Source: Bordetella parapertussis (GTDB lineage Bacteria > Pseudomonadota > Gammaproteobacteria > Burkholderiales > Burkholderiaceae_E). Taken from it: 48,196 nt of DNA. Positions 9,689 through 20,101 of this stretch are shown here, one piece after another. The stretch is taken from assembly GCA_945883285.1 (NCBI GenBank), contig CAMCXH010000005.1:1-48196 (forward strand), read 5' to 3'. The position numbers were made by a program, and so were the translations under genes. Each line of letters begins with the position of its first letter. Positions within the stretch are counted from its first letter, which is position 1. The notes under the pieces were generated by a model. It made no database searches, was not told the DNA's origin, and saw nothing but the letters and a program-made list of their open reading frames with translations.

Positions 9689-9710
9689 TGGCGCCCACAA
9701 GGAACCCAAG

Positions 9711-10721
9711 ATGAAAAAGCAGATCAGCCTCACGCAATACCTGGTCGAAAGGCAGCGCGAAAAAAACCTGATCCCGGCCGAATTGCGGCTATTGCTCGAG
9801 GTGGTGGCTCGCGCCTGCAAGCGGATCAGCTATGGCGTGGGCAAGGGTGACCTGGCCGGCATCCTGGGCGAGGCCGGCTCCGAGAACATTCAGGGCGAAG
9901 TGCAAAAGAAGCTCGATGTCATCGCCAACGAAACCCTGCTCGAAGCCAACGAATGGGGCGGCCATCTGGCCGCGATGGCCTCCGAAGAAATGGACCATCC
10001 CTACACCATCCCGAACCGTTATCCGAAGGGTGAGTTTCTGCTGCTTTTCGATCCGCTCGATGGTTCGTCCAACATCGATGTCAATGTCTCGATCGGCACG
10101 ATCTTCTCGGTGCTGCGATTGCCAGAGGGCGTCCATGTTCCCGAAGAAAAATCGTTCTTGCAGACCGGTTCGCATCAGCTTGCCGCGGGCTACGCGGTCT
10201 ATGGCCCCTCAACCCTGCTGGTGCTGACCGTCGGCGACGGTGTGGCGTGCTTTACGCTCGATCGCGAAACCGGATCATGGTGGCTGACCACCGACGGCAT
10301 GAAGATTCCGCCCGACACCAAGGAATATGCGATCAATGCGTCGAACGCGAGGCATTGGCACGAGCCGGTCAAACGATATGTCGCCGATCTGAATGCGGGT
10401 CGCGACGGTCCGCTCGGCAAGGACTACAACATGCGCTGGGTCGCGTCGATGGTCGCCGACATTCACCGGATCATGACCCGCGGCGGCATTTTCATGTATC
10501 CGGCCGACGGCCGCGAGCCGGGCAAACCCGGCAAGCTTCGCCTGCTTTATGAAGCCAATCCGATGGGCTTTCTGGTTGAGCAGGCTGGCGGCATGGCCAC
10601 CAACGGCTTTGAGCGGATTCTCGATATCCAGCCGGCCGCCCTGCACGAACGGGTGGCGGTGTTCATGGGCTCACGTAATGAAGTCGAGCGCGTGACCGGC
10701 TATCACGGCGGCAAGGACTAA
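9711..10721 (+). CDS. fbp: Fructose-1,6-bisphosphatase class I
   Basis: The 336-residue protein hydrolyses fructose 1,6-bisphosphate to fructose 6-phosphate in gluconeogenesis. The Mg-binding signature [25 protein letters not shown] (about residues 107-131) and the substrate loop [13 protein letters not shown] are typical of the class I enzyme. ATG 9711 begins the family sequence [11 protein letters not shown] and follows a purine-rich AAGGAACC. The gene ends in an interlocked convergent overlap with tcdA: the four bases CTAA at 10718-10721 carry both stop codons. Confidence 0.97.
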   Translation: MKKQISLTQYLVERQREKNLIPAELRLLLEVVARACKRISYGVGKGDLAGILGEAGSENIQGEVQKKLDVIANETLLEANEWGGHLAAMASEEMDHPYTIPNRYPKGEFLLLFDPLDGSSNIDVNVSIGTIFSVLRLPEGVHVPEEKSFLQTGSHQLAAGYAVYGPSTLLVLTVGDGVACFTLDRETGSWWLTTDGMKIPPDTKEYAINASNARHWHEPVKRYVADLNAGRDGPLGKDYNMRWVASMVADIHRIMTRGGIFMYPADGREPGKPGKLRLLYEANPMGFLVEQAGGMATNGFERILDIQPAALHERVAVFMGSRNEVERVTGYHGGKD

Positions 10722-11512
10722 GGGCGCCTTGACCTGGCGCTGATCGCTTCCACCGCCCAGGCCGCGGCAGCCAGCCCCATCGCTGCGGTCACCATGACGG
10801 TCGAGCCATAGCCCGAGCAGGCCAGTGGCGCGCCGGGCGCAGTGCTCCCCTCGCCTTCGACACCGACCGCGCGGCTTGCGGCCCCAGGCGGCGACGGTGA
10901 CCAGATCGCCTCGACACCAAACAGTCGGGCCTTTTCGCGGGTGAAACCATGCTCGCGTCGCAGTCGCGCGCGCACTGACGCCACCAGCGGATCGCCGCGC
11001 ACTTCGGTGAGGTCGGCGCGCCGAAGCGCCAGCGGATCGACGCGTCCACCGGCCGCACCGCACACAATGATCGGCTGCGCGCGCGCCGCGCACAGCGCGA
11101 TCACCGCCGCCTTGGCGCGCGGCGCATCGATCGCATCGATCACCCCATCGGCGAGCGGTGTGATCATCGCCTGCGCATTGTCGACGGTCACGAAGTCGTC
11201 GATCAGATCAATGCGGATATCCGATGAAATATCGGCGATTCGCGCCGCCATCACCTCGATCTTCGAGGCACCCAGGGTCGAACCCAGGGCATGCACCTGG
11301 CGATTGACATTCGACTCGGCGACATGGTCCATGTCGATCAGGGTCAGCCGGCTCACGCCGCAGCGGGCGAGCGCCTCGGCCGCCCAGGAACCCACCCCGC
11401 CGATACCGATGACGACGATATGGGCGGCGCGAATGCGGTCGGCCGCCGCATCGCCATACAGGCGAGCCACGCCGCCAAAGCGGCGATCCGACTCGCCGGC
11501 TGAGTCAGACAA
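10718..11512 (-). CDS. tcdA: tRNA threonylcarbamoyladenosine dehydratase TcdA (CsdL)
   Basis: A 264-residue E1-like ATPase that converts t6A37 of ANN-decoding tRNAs to its cyclic form ct6A. The N-terminal [11 protein letters not shown] and the nucleotide-binding [18 protein letters not shown] (about residues 35-52), followed by [15 protein letters not shown], match TcdA. The only in-frame start before the conserved N-terminus is TTG at 11512, three bases after the stop of the upstream quinone oxidoreductase gene. This suggests re-initiation or coupled translation. It is the last gene of the minus-strand run that begins with the HerA-like ATPase. Confidence 0.9.
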   Translation of the reverse strand: MSDSAGESDRRFGGVARLYGDAAADRIRAAHIVVIGIGGVGSWAAEALARCGVSRLTLIDMDHVAESNVNRQVHALGSTLGASKIEVMAARIADISSDIRIDLIDDFVTVDNAQAMITPLADGVIDAIDAPRAKAAVIALCAARAQPIIVCGAAGGRVDPLALRRADLTEVRGDPLVASVRARLRREHGFTREKARLFGVEAIWSPSPPGAASRAVGVEGEGSTAPGAPLACSGYGSTVMVTAAMGLAAAAWAVEAISARSRRP

Positions 11513-11515
11513 GGC

Positions 11516-12484
11516 TCAGGGCAGCAGGATGGTCGACCCGGTGGTCTTGCGACCTTCGAGATCGCGGTGCGCCTGGACCACATCGGCGAGCTTGTAGCGC
11601 TGATCGATCTCGATGCTGACCTTGCCCGACGACACCATCTTCATCAGGTCGCCGGCAATCTCGAGCAGGTTCTCGCGCTTTTCGGTATGCGGCGCCAGCG
11701 ACGGGCGGGTGATGTAGAGCGTGCCCTTGAGCGCGGTCAGCGGCAGCGGCGGCACCGGACCCGAGGCATTGCCAAAGCTCACCATCAGGCCGAAAGGCTG
11801 CAGGCAATCAATCGAGGCTGCAAAGGTGTCCTTGCCCACCGAGTCATAGACCACCGGCACCATTGCGCCCTTGGTGATCTCGCGCACCCGCTCGACGATG
11901 TTCTCCTGCTTGTAGAGGATCACATGGTCGGCACCATACTTGCGAGCGAGCGCGGCTTTCTCGGGCGAGCCGACCGTGCCGATCACGGTCACGCCAAGCG
12001 CCTTGGCCCACTGCATCGCGATCAGGCCGACACCGCCTGCGGCTGCATGAAACAGGATGGTCTGGCCTTTTTGCAGCTTGTAGGTGCGACGAAACAGGTA
12101 TTGCACCGTCATGCCCTTGAGCATCATGGCCGCGCCGGTCTCGTAGCTGATCTTGCCGGGCAGCCTGACCAGCCGGTTGGCCGGCATATTGCGGACTTCG
12201 GCGTAGGAGCCGGCCGCGCCGCCGGCATAGGCGACCCGATCGCCCACCTTGACGTCGGTCACACCGGCGCCGACCGCCACCACATCGCCCGCGCCTTCCT
12301 GGCCCAGACCGGAGGGCAGCGCCATCGGATACAGGCCGCTGCGAAAGTAGCAGTCGATGAAGTTGAGGCCGATCGCCTGATGGCGCACCTGCGCTTCGCC
12401 GGGGCCGGGTGCACCGACCTCGACGTCGACATATTCCATGACGTCGGGACCGCCGTTCTTCTGGATTCGGATGGCTTTTGACAT
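11516..12484 (-). CDS. NADPH:quinone oxidoreductase (zinc-independent MDR family)
   Basis: A 322-residue medium-chain reductase of the QOR type. The N-terminal GroES-like domain includes GLNFIDCYFRSGLYPMALP. The Rossmann part has the nucleotide motif AAAGGVGLIAMQWAKALG (about residues 145-162). Catalytic and structural zinc ligands of alcohol dehydrogenases are absent, as expected for NADPH-dependent quinone reductases. ATG 12484 begins the conserved MSKAIRIQKNGGPDVM; longer upstream frames look non-coding. It lies 32 bp downstream of the SDR gene and 3 bp upstream of tcdA on the same strand. Confidence 0.9.
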   Translation of the reverse strand: MSKAIRIQKNGGPDVMEYVDVEVGAPGPGEAQVRHQAIGLNFIDCYFRSGLYPMALPSGLGQEGAGDVVAVGAGVTDVKVGDRVAYAGGAAGSYAEVRNMPANRLVRLPGKISYETGAAMMLKGMTVQYLFRRTYKLQKGQTILFHAAAGGVGLIAMQWAKALGVTVIGTVGSPEKAALARKYGADHVILYKQENIVERVREITKGAMVPVVYDSVGKDTFAASIDCLQPFGLMVSFGNASGPVPPLPLTALKGTLYITRPSLAPHTEKRENLLEIAGDLMKMVSSGKVSIEIDQRYKLADVVQAHRDLEGRKTTGSTILLP

Positions 12485-12516
12485 GACAACTCCAATGCGA
12501 GGTGGGGAAAGAGGGA

Positions 12517-13296
12517 TCAGTAGGTTCCAGGGTAAGCGCCGCCGTCGAGCAGCACATTCTGGCCGGTGAAATAGGACGCCTGTTCGCTGCACAGGTAGGC
12601 GCACATCTGGCCGAATTCGAGCGCATTGCCGAAGCGCTTTGCCGGAATCAGCTGGCGGCGCTGCGCGGCGATCTCATCAGTCGACTTGCCGAGATTCTTC
12701 GCCGCTGCAGCGGTGGTGTTGCGCAGCCGATCGGTGTCGAACTGGCCGGGCAGCAGATTGTTGATGGTCACATTGTGCTCGACGGTCTTGCGGGCCAGAC
12801 CAGCAACAAAGCCGGTGAGGCCGCTGCGTGCGCCGTTGGACAAACCGAGGATCTCGATCGGGGCCTTGACCGAACTTGAGGTGATGTTGACGATGCGCCC
12901 GAATCCCCGGGCGATCATCGGGTCGACGGTCGCCTTGATCAGTTCGATCGGGGTGAGCATATTGGCATCGAGTGCCGCGATCCAGTGCTCGCGCGTCCAG
13001 TTGCGAAAGTCACCCGGTGGCGGTCCGCCGGCATTGTTGACCAGGATATCGACCTGCGGGCAGGCGGCCAGCGCTGCGATGCGCCCGGCCTCGGTGGTGA
13101 TGTCGCAGGCCACCGTCCTCACCTCAACGCCAGTCTCGGCCGCAATGGCCGCACCCGCTGCAGACAGCGCCTCGGCGGTGCGTGCATTGATCACCAGATT
13201 GACGCCTTCACGCGCCAGCGCCAGCGCGCAGCCATATCCCAAGCCCTTGCTCGCGCCGCAAACCAGCGCCCATCTGCCAGCAATGCCCAAATCCAT
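12517..13296 (-). CDS. SDR-family protein with altered active site
   Basis: The 259-residue protein has the short-chain dehydrogenase fold. The cofactor loop GASKGLG is at 14-20, NNAGG at 87-91, and the active-site serine is in ITSSS (about 138-142). The usual YxxxK is replaced: in the aligned GLSNGARSGLTGF segment the tyrosine position is S153 and the lysine position R157. This resembles a known SDR-like subgroup annotated as beta-ketoacyl-ACP-reductase-like with an imperfect catalytic tetrad. Substrate and activity are unknown. ATG 13296 is preceded by GGAGA on the minus strand. It lies between the EamA transporter and the quinone reductase. Confidence 0.85.
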   Translation of the reverse strand: MDLGIAGRWALVCGASKGLGYGCALALAREGVNLVINARTAEALSAAGAAIAAETGVEVRTVACDITTEAGRIAALAACPQVDILVNNAGGPPPGDFRNWTREHWIAALDANMLTPIELIKATVDPMIARGFGRIVNITSSSVKAPIEILGLSNGARSGLTGFVAGLARKTVEHNVTINNLLPGQFDTDRLRNTTAAAAKNLGKSTDEIAAQRRQLIPAKRFGNALEFGQMCAYLCSEQASYFTGQNVLLDGGAYPGTY

Positions 13297-13320
13297 GAAT
13301 CGTCTCCGGTGAGGGTCAGT

Positions 13321-14268
13321 TCAGCGCGATCGCGCTGTCAGGACAAAGATGCCTGCAATCACGATGGCGGTGCCGATCAGTTGCACCGGATCGACCGCTT
13401 CGCCCAGAAAAATCGCACCCATGCCGATGGTAGCAGCCGGTCCGATCATGCCGAGTTGCGAGGCCACCGGCGTGCCGATCCGCTCGACGCCCATCATCGT
13501 GAGAAACACCGGCATGACGGTACACAGCACCGCATTCATCATCGACAGCTGATACACCGCCGGGGGTTGCGAAAACAGCGCCGCCGGCGACAGGATCAGC
13601 GCCTGCGCGATGCAGGCAATGCACGAGACAATCATCGCCCAGGCCATCAGCCGGATCGCGCCCAGCCGTCTGACCATCTCGCCGCAGGACACCAGATAGA
13701 TCGAATAGGCAACCGTGCTGGCGAAGATCAGCGCGCTGCCCAACGGCACATCGGCACCACTTGCCGACAGGTCGTGCCAGAAGACCAGGATGACACCGCA
13801 ATAGGCGATCGACATGGCCAGCCATTGGCGCCGGCTGATCGGGCGTCGCAGGGCGATCGCCGAAATCAGCAGCACGAGCGTCGGATTCAGATAGAGGATG
13901 ACGCGCTCGAGCCCGACGCTGACATATTGCAGGCCCAGAAAATCGAGATAACTGGCGAGGTAATAGCCAAGCAGGCCCAGGCCGATCACCCGCCAGGCGT
14001 CATTGGGTTGCCAGGGTGATTGGCTGTCAGGACCGTCATCGGGCGTCCGATAAGCGACCCAGGCCGCGGCAATCACGAAAAACGGCAGCGAAAAAACCAT
14101 CCGCAAGGCAATCAGGGTCTGCGTATCGACCCCATGCCGGTAGATGAGCTTGGCCACGATGCCCTTGCCGGCAAACAGCACCGCACCCGTCGTGGCCAGC
14201 GCGACCCCGGCCAGCCAGGTGGCCCGCGCCGACAGGTCGGGCGCCGTCGCGGCGCGCCCATCGGTCAC
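13321..14268 (-). CDS. EamA/DMT-family membrane transporter
   Basis: A 315-residue protein with about ten hydrophobic segments in two repeats, as in drug/metabolite transporters of the EamA type. The first repeat ends with LERVILYLNPTLVLLISAI and the second with GPAATIGMGAIFLGE. Substrate is unknown. The start is GTG at 14268, preceded on the minus strand by an AGGG sequence about 9 nt upstream; the nearby ATG is in another frame. It follows the HerA-like ATPase gene by 18 bp and precedes the SDR gene by 24 bp, so these probably share a transcript. Confidence 0.88.
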   Translation of the reverse strand: MTDGRAATAPDLSARATWLAGVALATTGAVLFAGKGIVAKLIYRHGVDTQTLIALRMVFSLPFFVIAAAWVAYRTPDDGPDSQSPWQPNDAWRVIGLGLLGYYLASYLDFLGLQYVSVGLERVILYLNPTLVLLISAIALRRPISRRQWLAMSIAYCGVILVFWHDLSASGADVPLGSALIFASTVAYSIYLVSCGEMVRRLGAIRLMAWAMIVSCIACIAQALILSPAALFSQPPAVYQLSMMNAVLCTVMPVFLTMMGVERIGTPVASQLGMIGPAATIGMGAIFLGEAVDPVQLIGTAIVIAGIFVLTARSR

Positions 14269-14286
14269 CGGCGCAACCCTGCAGAA

Positions 14287-15822
14287 TCAGCGCCGACGTG
14301 ACCCCCCGCCCAGCAGCGTGCCAAGCACGCCGCGCAACAATTCGCGCCCGGCAGCCGAGCCGATCGAGCGCGCAGCGCTCTTGGCCATCGCCTCGACGAT
14401 CGAATCCTTGCGTCCGGTCGATTTCGACAGATCATCGAGCGAACCGCGCAGCGATTCGGTCCAGTTGCTCTCGTTCGGTATCGGGTCAGTGGGCGCCGGC
14501 CCACCACGACTGGCACCGGTCCGGCCAGCGCTCGGCGCAGAGGCAGCGGATCGCGCCGTCAACAACTCATAAGCCGATTCACGATCCTCCGCGGTGTCAT
14601 AGACCCCGGCCACCACCGATGAGGCAATCAGCGCCTTTCGCTCGGCGGCATCGACCGGGCCGATGCGCGAACCGGGCGACACGACGAAGCCGCGCTCGAC
14701 GATCGACGGCCGCCCTTTCTCGTCGAGCATCGACACCAGCGCCTCGCCCACGCCCAGTTCGGAAATCGCAGTCTCGACATTGAAGGCCGGATTGGCGCGC
14801 ATGGTCTGCGCGGCCGCCTTGACCGCCTTCTGATCGCGCGGCGTGAAAGCGCGCAGCGCATGCTGGACCCGGTTGCCGAGCTGCCCGAGGACCGAATCAG
14901 GAATATCGAGCGGATTCTGGGTCACGAAATAGACGCCCACGCCCTTGGAGCGCACCAGCCTGACCACCTGCTCGACTTTTTCAAGGAGGGCCCGCGGCGC
15001 CTCGGCAAACAGCAGATGCGCCTCGTCAAAAAAGAACACCAGCTTGGGTTTGTCGCGATCGCCGACCTCGGGCAGTTTCTCGAAGAGATCAGACAGCAGC
15101 CAGAGCAAAAAGGCGGCATAAAGCCTGGGCGCATTGAGCAGCCGATCGGCTGCCAGGATGTTGATGATGCCCCGGCCATTCGCGTCGGTCTGCATCAGAT
15201 CATCAAAATTGAGCATCGGTTCGCCGAAAAAACGATCGGCGCCCTGCTGATCGAGCGAGACCAGCCCGCGCTGGATCGCGCCGATCGAGGCGGCAGAAAT
15301 GTTGCCGTATTCGGTGGTGAACTGCTTGGCGTTATCGCCGACGTGCTGAAGCATCGCCCGCAGATCCTTGGCATCAAGCAGCAGCAGGCCACGATCATCG
15401 GCAATCTTGAACACCAGGTTGAGCACCCCTTCCTGAGTCTCGTTGAGGCTGAGCATGCGTGACAGCAGCATCGGTCCCATGTCGGAGACGGTCGCCCGCA
15501 GCGGATGCCCCGCCTCGCCATAGACATCCCACAGCGTCACCGGGCTGGCCGCGAAGCTTGGCTCCGGCAGGCCATGGGCGGCGATATGCTTGGTGAGCCG
15601 TTCTGTCGCCATGCCTTTTTGCGAAATGCCGACCAGGTCGCCTTTGACGTCGGCCATGAAGACCGGCACGCCGATCGACGAGAATTTCTCGGCCATGACC
15701 TGCAGAGTCACGGTCTTGCCGGTCCCGGTCGCGCCGGTGATCAGACCATGCCGATTGGCCAGGGCCGGCAGGAGGCACAGATCGGTATCGACGGTGCGAG
15801 CAATCAGTAGGGGATCGGGCAT
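14287..15822 (-). CDS. HerA-like ATPase (DUF853 / YjgR family)
   Basis: A 511-residue P-loop ATPase with Walker A GATGTGKT (about residues 29-36) and Walker [13 protein letters not shown]. Family members resemble the HerA/FtsK helicase group but have no firmly established role. The C-terminal 100 residues are low-complexity (Ala/Gly/Ser-rich) and end in the basic GGGSRRR. ATG 15822 was preferred because the following [12 protein letters not shown] matches the family start; upstream codons appear non-coding. It is the first gene of the minus-strand run and is divergent from yebC across 176 bp. Confidence 0.9.
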   Translation of the reverse strand: MPDPLLIARTVDTDLCLLPALANRHGLITGATGTGKTVTLQVMAEKFSSIGVPVFMADVKGDLVGISQKGMATERLTKHIAAHGLPEPSFAASPVTLWDVYGEAGHPLRATVSDMGPMLLSRMLSLNETQEGVLNLVFKIADDRGLLLLDAKDLRAMLQHVGDNAKQFTTEYGNISAASIGAIQRGLVSLDQQGADRFFGEPMLNFDDLMQTDANGRGIINILAADRLLNAPRLYAAFLLWLLSDLFEKLPEVGDRDKPKLVFFFDEAHLLFAEAPRALLEKVEQVVRLVRSKGVGVYFVTQNPLDIPDSVLGQLGNRVQHALRAFTPRDQKAVKAAAQTMRANPAFNVETAISELGVGEALVSMLDEKGRPSIVERGFVVSPGSRIGPVDAAERKALIASSVVAGVYDTAEDRESAYELLTARSAASAPSAGRTGASRGGPAPTDPIPNESNWTESLRGSLDDLSKSTGRKDSIVEAMAKSAARSIGSAAGRELLRGVLGTLLGGGSRRR

Positions 15823-15998
15823 GGGTACTCTGATGGGGTTTGGGAGAAACCGGCGATGGTAAGATCCCACCGCTTGTCGATCGCGCATTGCAACATGATT
15901 GCCGCGGCAGCGGCAAGCCGCCTGCGCCAATCGCGCATCCCGATGTCGGCATCTGGCTCGCAGCGCAAGACAGCCATCAGCATGAGGTCTCAATCGTT

Positions 15999-16724
15999 AT
16001 GGCCGGTCATTCCAAATGGGCCAATATCCAGCACCGCAAGAACCGCCAGGACGAAAAGCGGGGCAAGCTCTTCACGCGCCTGATCAAGGAGATCACCGTG
16101 GCCGCGCGGATGGGCGGGGGCGATGTGTCGGCCAATCCGCGGCTGCGCCTGGCCATCGACAAGGCCTCCGACGCGAATATGGCCAAGGACACCTTGCAGC
16201 GCGCGATCCAGAAAGGCATCGGCGGACTCGACGGCGTCAACTATGAAGAAATCCGCTATGAAGGCTATGGCATCGCCGGCGCATCGGTCATCGTCGACAC
16301 CCTGACCGACAACCGCGTCCGCACGGTTGCCGAAGTTCGCCATGCCTTCTCGAAATACGGCGGCAACCTGGGAACTGACGGCTCGGTGGCCTTCATGTTC
16401 CGGCATTGCGGGCAATTCCTGTTTGCCCCGGGCACCTCCGAAGACAAGGTCATGGAAGTCGCGATCGAGGCCGGCGCCGATGATGTGGTGACCGACGACG
16501 AAGGGGGTATCGAGGTGCTGTGCGAGCCGCCGGTCTATGCGCAGGTCAAGTCCGCGCTCGAGCAGGCCGGCCTGAAGGCCGAGGTCGCCGAGATCACCAT
16601 GAAACCGATGAACGAGACCGTTCTCGAGGGCGACGATGCTGCCCGCATGCAAAAGCTCCTCGATGCCATCGAAAATCTCGATGATGTGCAACAGGTTTAC
16701 ACCAGCGCCGTGATCGACGAATGA
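15999..16724 (+). CDS. yebC: YebC/PmpR-family protein (TACO1 homologue)
   Basis: The 241-residue protein begins with the near-invariant [14 protein letters not shown] and carries the three-domain YebC fold; the middle part includes [21 protein letters not shown] and [14 protein letters not shown]. The family is annotated as transcriptional regulators, but recent work links it to translation of proline-rich stretches, as for mitochondrial TACO1. The stop overlaps the purD start (ATGA), so the two are translationally coupled at the head of a long housekeeping run. Confidence 0.96.
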   Translation: MAGHSKWANIQHRKNRQDEKRGKLFTRLIKEITVAARMGGGDVSANPRLRLAIDKASDANMAKDTLQRAIQKGIGGLDGVNYEEIRYEGYGIAGASVIVDTLTDNRVRTVAEVRHAFSKYGGNLGTDGSVAFMFRHCGQFLFAPGTSEDKVMEVAIEAGADDVVTDDEGGIEVLCEPPVYAQVKSALEQAGLKAEVAEITMKPMNETVLEGDDAARMQKLLDAIENLDDVQQVYTSAVIDE

Positions 16725-18019
16725 AGATCCTGGTCGTTGGTTCGGGAGGACGAGAACACGCGATTGCCTGGCGGATTGCCCAATCGGGTCGGGTGCAGAC
16801 GGTGTTCGTGGCGCCCGGCAACGGCGGGACCGCCCGCGAGCGCGGCCTGCAGAATTTTCCGGTGACCGACATCGAGGTGCTGGCAGCGTTTGCCGAGCGC
16901 GAATCGATCGCCTTCACCGTGGTCGGCCCCGAAACCCCCTTGTCAGAAGGCATCGTCGATCTGTTTCGCAGTCGCGGGCTCAAGATCTTCGGCCCCACGC
17001 AGGCTGCGGCCCAGCTCGAATCCTCCAAGGATTTCGCCAAGGCCTTCATGACGCGCCATGGCATTCCCACTGCCCAGTACCGCACCTTCACCGATGCCGC
17101 GGCAGCGCATGACTATGTGAGCGAGCGCGGTGCCCCGATCGTCGTGAAAGCCGACGGTCTGGCAGCAGGCAAGGGCGTGGTCGTGGCGCAGACCCTCGAT
17201 GAGGCCCATGCCGCGATCGACATGATGCTGCTCGACAATCGCATGGGCGCAGCCGGCGCGCGCGTGGTCATCGAAGACTTCCTGGCGGGCGAAGAGGCGA
17301 GCTTCATCGTGATGTGCGATGGCCGAAATGTACTGGCACTGGCTTCAAGTCAGGATCACAAGCGCCTGGGCGACAACGATACCGGCCCGAACACCGGCGG
17401 CATGGGGGCTTATTCGCCGGCACCGGTGGTCACACCCGAAGTGCATGCGCGGGTGCTTCGCGAGATCATCATGCCGACGGTGCAGGGCATGGCCGCCGAG
17501 GGCATCACCTACACCGGCTTTCTCTATGCCGGGCTGATGATCGACCCGCGGGGCACTGTCAAGGCACTCGAATTCAACTGCCGCATGGGCGACCCCGAAA
17601 CACAGCCGATCATGGCGCGCGTCAAGAGTGACCTCACCGAAGTCTTCGAACACGCGATCGCCGGGACCCTCGACCAGGTCGAGATCGACTGGGACCGACG
17701 CACCGCGCTCGGTGTCGTGCTGGCTTCCCACGGCTATCCCGATGCACCGCGCAAAGGCGACGTTATTGACGGGCTCAGTGCCCGCACCGCACCGACCGAC
17801 GATTGCCTGGTCTTTCACGCCGGCACGCAACTGAACGACGGGGTGGTGACAACCGCCGGCGGGCGTGTACTGTGCGTGACCGCCATGGGCGACTCGGTCA
17901 AGGTCGCGCAGTCGCGCGCTTACGCCATGGTCGACACCATCCGGTTCGACGGCATGCAGTACCGCCATGACATCGGTCACCGTGCGATCGCGCGCCGGCG
18001 CCCGTCAAAGAAAGCCTGA
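16721..18019 (+). CDS. purD: Phosphoribosylamine-glycine ligase (GARS)
   Basis: A 432-residue ATP-grasp ligase that makes glycinamide ribonucleotide, the second committed step of purine synthesis. The N-terminus [17 protein letters not shown] is diagnostic. The ATP-grasp core includes [16 protein letters not shown] (about residues 142-157) and the metal-binding [11 protein letters not shown] (about residues 286-296). A short basic tail (RRRPSKKA) extends past the usual end. The start overlaps yebC by four bases. Confidence 0.97.
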   Translation: MKILVVGSGGREHAIAWRIAQSGRVQTVFVAPGNGGTARERGLQNFPVTDIEVLAAFAERESIAFTVVGPETPLSEGIVDLFRSRGLKIFGPTQAAAQLESSKDFAKAFMTRHGIPTAQYRTFTDAAAAHDYVSERGAPIVVKADGLAAGKGVVVAQTLDEAHAAIDMMLLDNRMGAAGARVVIEDFLAGEEASFIVMCDGRNVLALASSQDHKRLGDNDTGPNTGGMGAYSPAPVVTPEVHARVLREIIMPTVQGMAAEGITYTGFLYAGLMIDPRGTVKALEFNCRMGDPETQPIMARVKSDLTEVFEHAIAGTLDQVEIDWDRRTALGVVLASHGYPDAPRKGDVIDGLSARTAPTDDCLVFHAGTQLNDGVVTTAGGRVLCVTAMGDSVKVAQSRAYAMVDTIRFDGMQYRHDIGHRAIARRRPSKKA

Positions 18020-18046
18020 ATGGCGAGCCAGGTTTCAGGAGGCCTC

Positions 18047-19000
18047 ATGAATCATCCGACATCGTCATCGGCCGAGGCGGTCGATACCGCAGCCGTGCGT
18101 CACTACCTGCAAGGCCTGCAGCAGCGGATCGTCACCGGTCTTGAGTCGGTTGATGGCGGCAGCTTCGCAACCGATGCCTGGGAGCGCGCAGAAGGCGGCG
18201 GCGGCATCAGCCGCGTCATCGAAGACAGCCATGTCTTCGAGCGCGCCGGCGTGCTGTTTTCGCATGTCACCGGCAATCATCTTCCCCCCACAGCCTCGGC
18301 GACCCGCCCCGGCATGGCCGGACGATCCTTCGAAGCGATGGGCGTGTCGCTGGTGCTGCATCCGCGCAATCCGTATGTGCCGACGGTGCATCTGAACGTG
18401 CGCTGTTTCATTGCCGCGCCGCATGCCGGTGCTGCGCCCGACAGCCCCGATGGCCTGCCGGTCTGGTGGTTCGGCGGCGGCATGGACCTCACGCCCTATT
18501 ACGGCGTCGATGAAGACGTGGTCCATTTCCATGCCACCTGCAAATCGGCACTCGCGCCTTTCGGCCCCGAGTTCCATCCGCGCTTCAAGAAAGCCTGCGA
18601 CCAGTACTTCTTTCTGAAGCACCGGGGTGAGGCGCGCGGCATTGGCGGCATCTTCTTCGACGACTTCTCCGAACTCGGCTTCGAGAAGTCATTCGCATTG
18701 ACCCGCAGTGTCGGCGATGCGTTTCTCGATGCCTATCTGCCGATCGTCCAGCGCAATGTCGATCGGCCTTATTCCGAGCGCGAGCGCGATTTCCAGGCCT
18801 ATCGCCGGGGGCGTTATGTCGAGTTCAATCTGGTCTTCGACCGCGGCACCCTCTTCGGGCTTCAGTCGGGCGGGCGTACCGAATCGATCCTGGTCTCGAT
18901 GCCACCGATCGTGAAATGGCGATACCACTGGCAGCCGGAAGCCGGGTCGCCCGAAGCGCGGCTCTATGAGCACTTCCTGCCGGCACGCGAATGGGTCTGA
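18047..19000 (+). CDS. hemF: Oxygen-dependent coproporphyrinogen III oxidase
   Basis: A 317-residue enzyme that uses O2 to decarboxylate coproporphyrinogen III to protoporphyrinogen IX in heme synthesis. The active-site segment [14 protein letters not shown], then HFHATCK, and the [10 protein letters not shown] and [15 protein letters not shown] segments are all conserved. ATG 18047 follows AGGAGG with a 4-nt spacer; an in-frame ATG at 18020, directly after the purD stop, would add nine residues but has no comparable ribosome-binding site. The gene sits between purD and nadD. Confidence 0.96.
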   Translation: MNHPTSSSAEAVDTAAVRHYLQGLQQRIVTGLESVDGGSFATDAWERAEGGGGISRVIEDSHVFERAGVLFSHVTGNHLPPTASATRPGMAGRSFEAMGVSLVLHPRNPYVPTVHLNVRCFIAAPHAGAAPDSPDGLPVWWFGGGMDLTPYYGVDEDVVHFHATCKSALAPFGPEFHPRFKKACDQYFFLKHRGEARGIGGIFFDDFSELGFEKSFALTRSVGDAFLDAYLPIVQRNVDRPYSERERDFQAYRRGRYVEFNLVFDRGTLFGLQSGGRTESILVSMPPIVKWRYHWQPEAGSPEARLYEHFLPAREWV

Positions 19001-19006
19001 GTCGTC

Positions 19007-19675
19007 ATGAGCTCCGATAGGCGCAGGCGTATCGGCATCCTCGGCGGCACCTTCGATCCCCCGCATGTCGGCCACCTCGCGCTGGCGAGATCGGCACGGG
19101 ATGCCATGCAGCTTGATGAAGTGCGCCTGACGCCGACCGGCCATTCATGGCAAAAGAGCGAGGCTGGCGCCAGCGCGCAGCAGCGACTCGACATGGTCCG
19201 GCTCGCGCTGCGTGATGTCAGTCCGTCTGAAGGCCTGACGGTCGACGACCGCGAAGTGGTTCGCGGCGGCCAGACCTACACCGTCGATACGCTGGAAGCA
19301 TTGCGCAACGAACTGGGCCCCGATGTCATGCTGGTGCTGATCGTCGGCAGCGATCAGCTGCGCAACCTGGCCACCTGGCGACACTGGCACGGGCTCTTCG
19401 ATCTGGCCCATATCGCGGCGACTCAACGCGAGCTGATCGCCCTGGATCATCTGCCCTTCGAGGTCGAGGCCGAGGTCGCCAGACGCGGCCGTGATGCCCT
19501 GCCCGACGCGCCGGCCGGCAGCATCGTCTTTTTCAGAATGCCCGCGGTGGCCGTGTCGGCCACCGGACTTCGTGCCCAACTGGCTGCAGGCGAGCGCCCC
19601 GATGCGCTGTCACCCCCTGCGGTTCTCGACTATATTCAATCGCACCGCCTCTATCGACGGTCGCCACGGAACTGA
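19007..19675 (+). CDS. nadD: Nicotinate-nucleotide adenylyltransferase
   Basis: The 222-residue enzyme adenylates nicotinate mononucleotide in NAD synthesis. The nucleotidyltransferase motif GGTFDPPHVGHL (residues about 13-24) and the C-terminal VSATGLRAQL (an ISSTxIR-type motif) are characteristic. The start lies 6 bp after the hemF stop, and rsfS follows 2 bp after its end. The nadD-rsfS-rlmH order is widely conserved. Confidence 0.95.
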   Translation: MSSDRRRRIGILGGTFDPPHVGHLALARSARDAMQLDEVRLTPTGHSWQKSEAGASAQQRLDMVRLALRDVSPSEGLTVDDREVVRGGQTYTVDTLEALRNELGPDVMLVLIVGSDQLRNLATWRHWHGLFDLAHIAATQRELIALDHLPFEVEAEVARRGRDALPDAPAGSIVFFRMPAVAVSATGLRAQLAAGERPDALSPPAVLDYIQSHRLYRRSPRN

Positions 19676-19677
19676 CA

Positions 19678-20049
19678 ATGGATCTCACCAAACAGCAACG
19701 CCTGGTCGTCGACGCACTCGAGGATGTCAAAGCCCATGACATCAAGGTCTTCGACACCACCAAACTCACCGGCCTCTTTGACCGGGTGATCATCGTCAGC
19801 GCGACCTCCAACCGGCAGAGTCGAGCGCTTGCCGCAAGTGTTCGGGACAAGGTCAAGGACCATGGCGGCCATGTGATTTCGGTCGAAGGCGAAGACACCG
19901 GCGAGTGGGTGCTGGTCGATCTCGGCGACATCGTGGTCCACATCATGCAGCCGGCGGTCAGGGCCTACTACAACCTGGAAGAACTCTGGGGCGGCAAGCC
20001 GGTGCGGGTCAAACTCGCCGCCGCGAGCATCGCGCGCGCCAGCACCTGA
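19678..20049 (+). CDS. rsfS: Ribosomal silencing factor RsfS
   Basis: The 123-residue protein of the RsfS/Iojap family binds ribosomal protein uL14 and blocks subunit joining when nutrients are scarce. The family segments are present: ALEDVKAHDIKVFD, VSATSNRQSRALA, and GDIVVHIMQPAVRAYYNLEELW near the C-terminus. It is packed between nadD and rlmH, as in most bacteria. Confidence 0.95.
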   Translation: MDLTKQQRLVVDALEDVKAHDIKVFDTTKLTGLFDRVIIVSATSNRQSRALAASVRDKVKDHGGHVISVEGEDTGEWVLVDLGDIVVHIMQPAVRAYYNLEELWGGKPVRVKLAAASIARAST

Positions 20050-20101
20050 TTGCCAGACCTGATTGCCGCTGTCGGCAGGCGTTCGCCCGGCTCACACTGA
20101 C

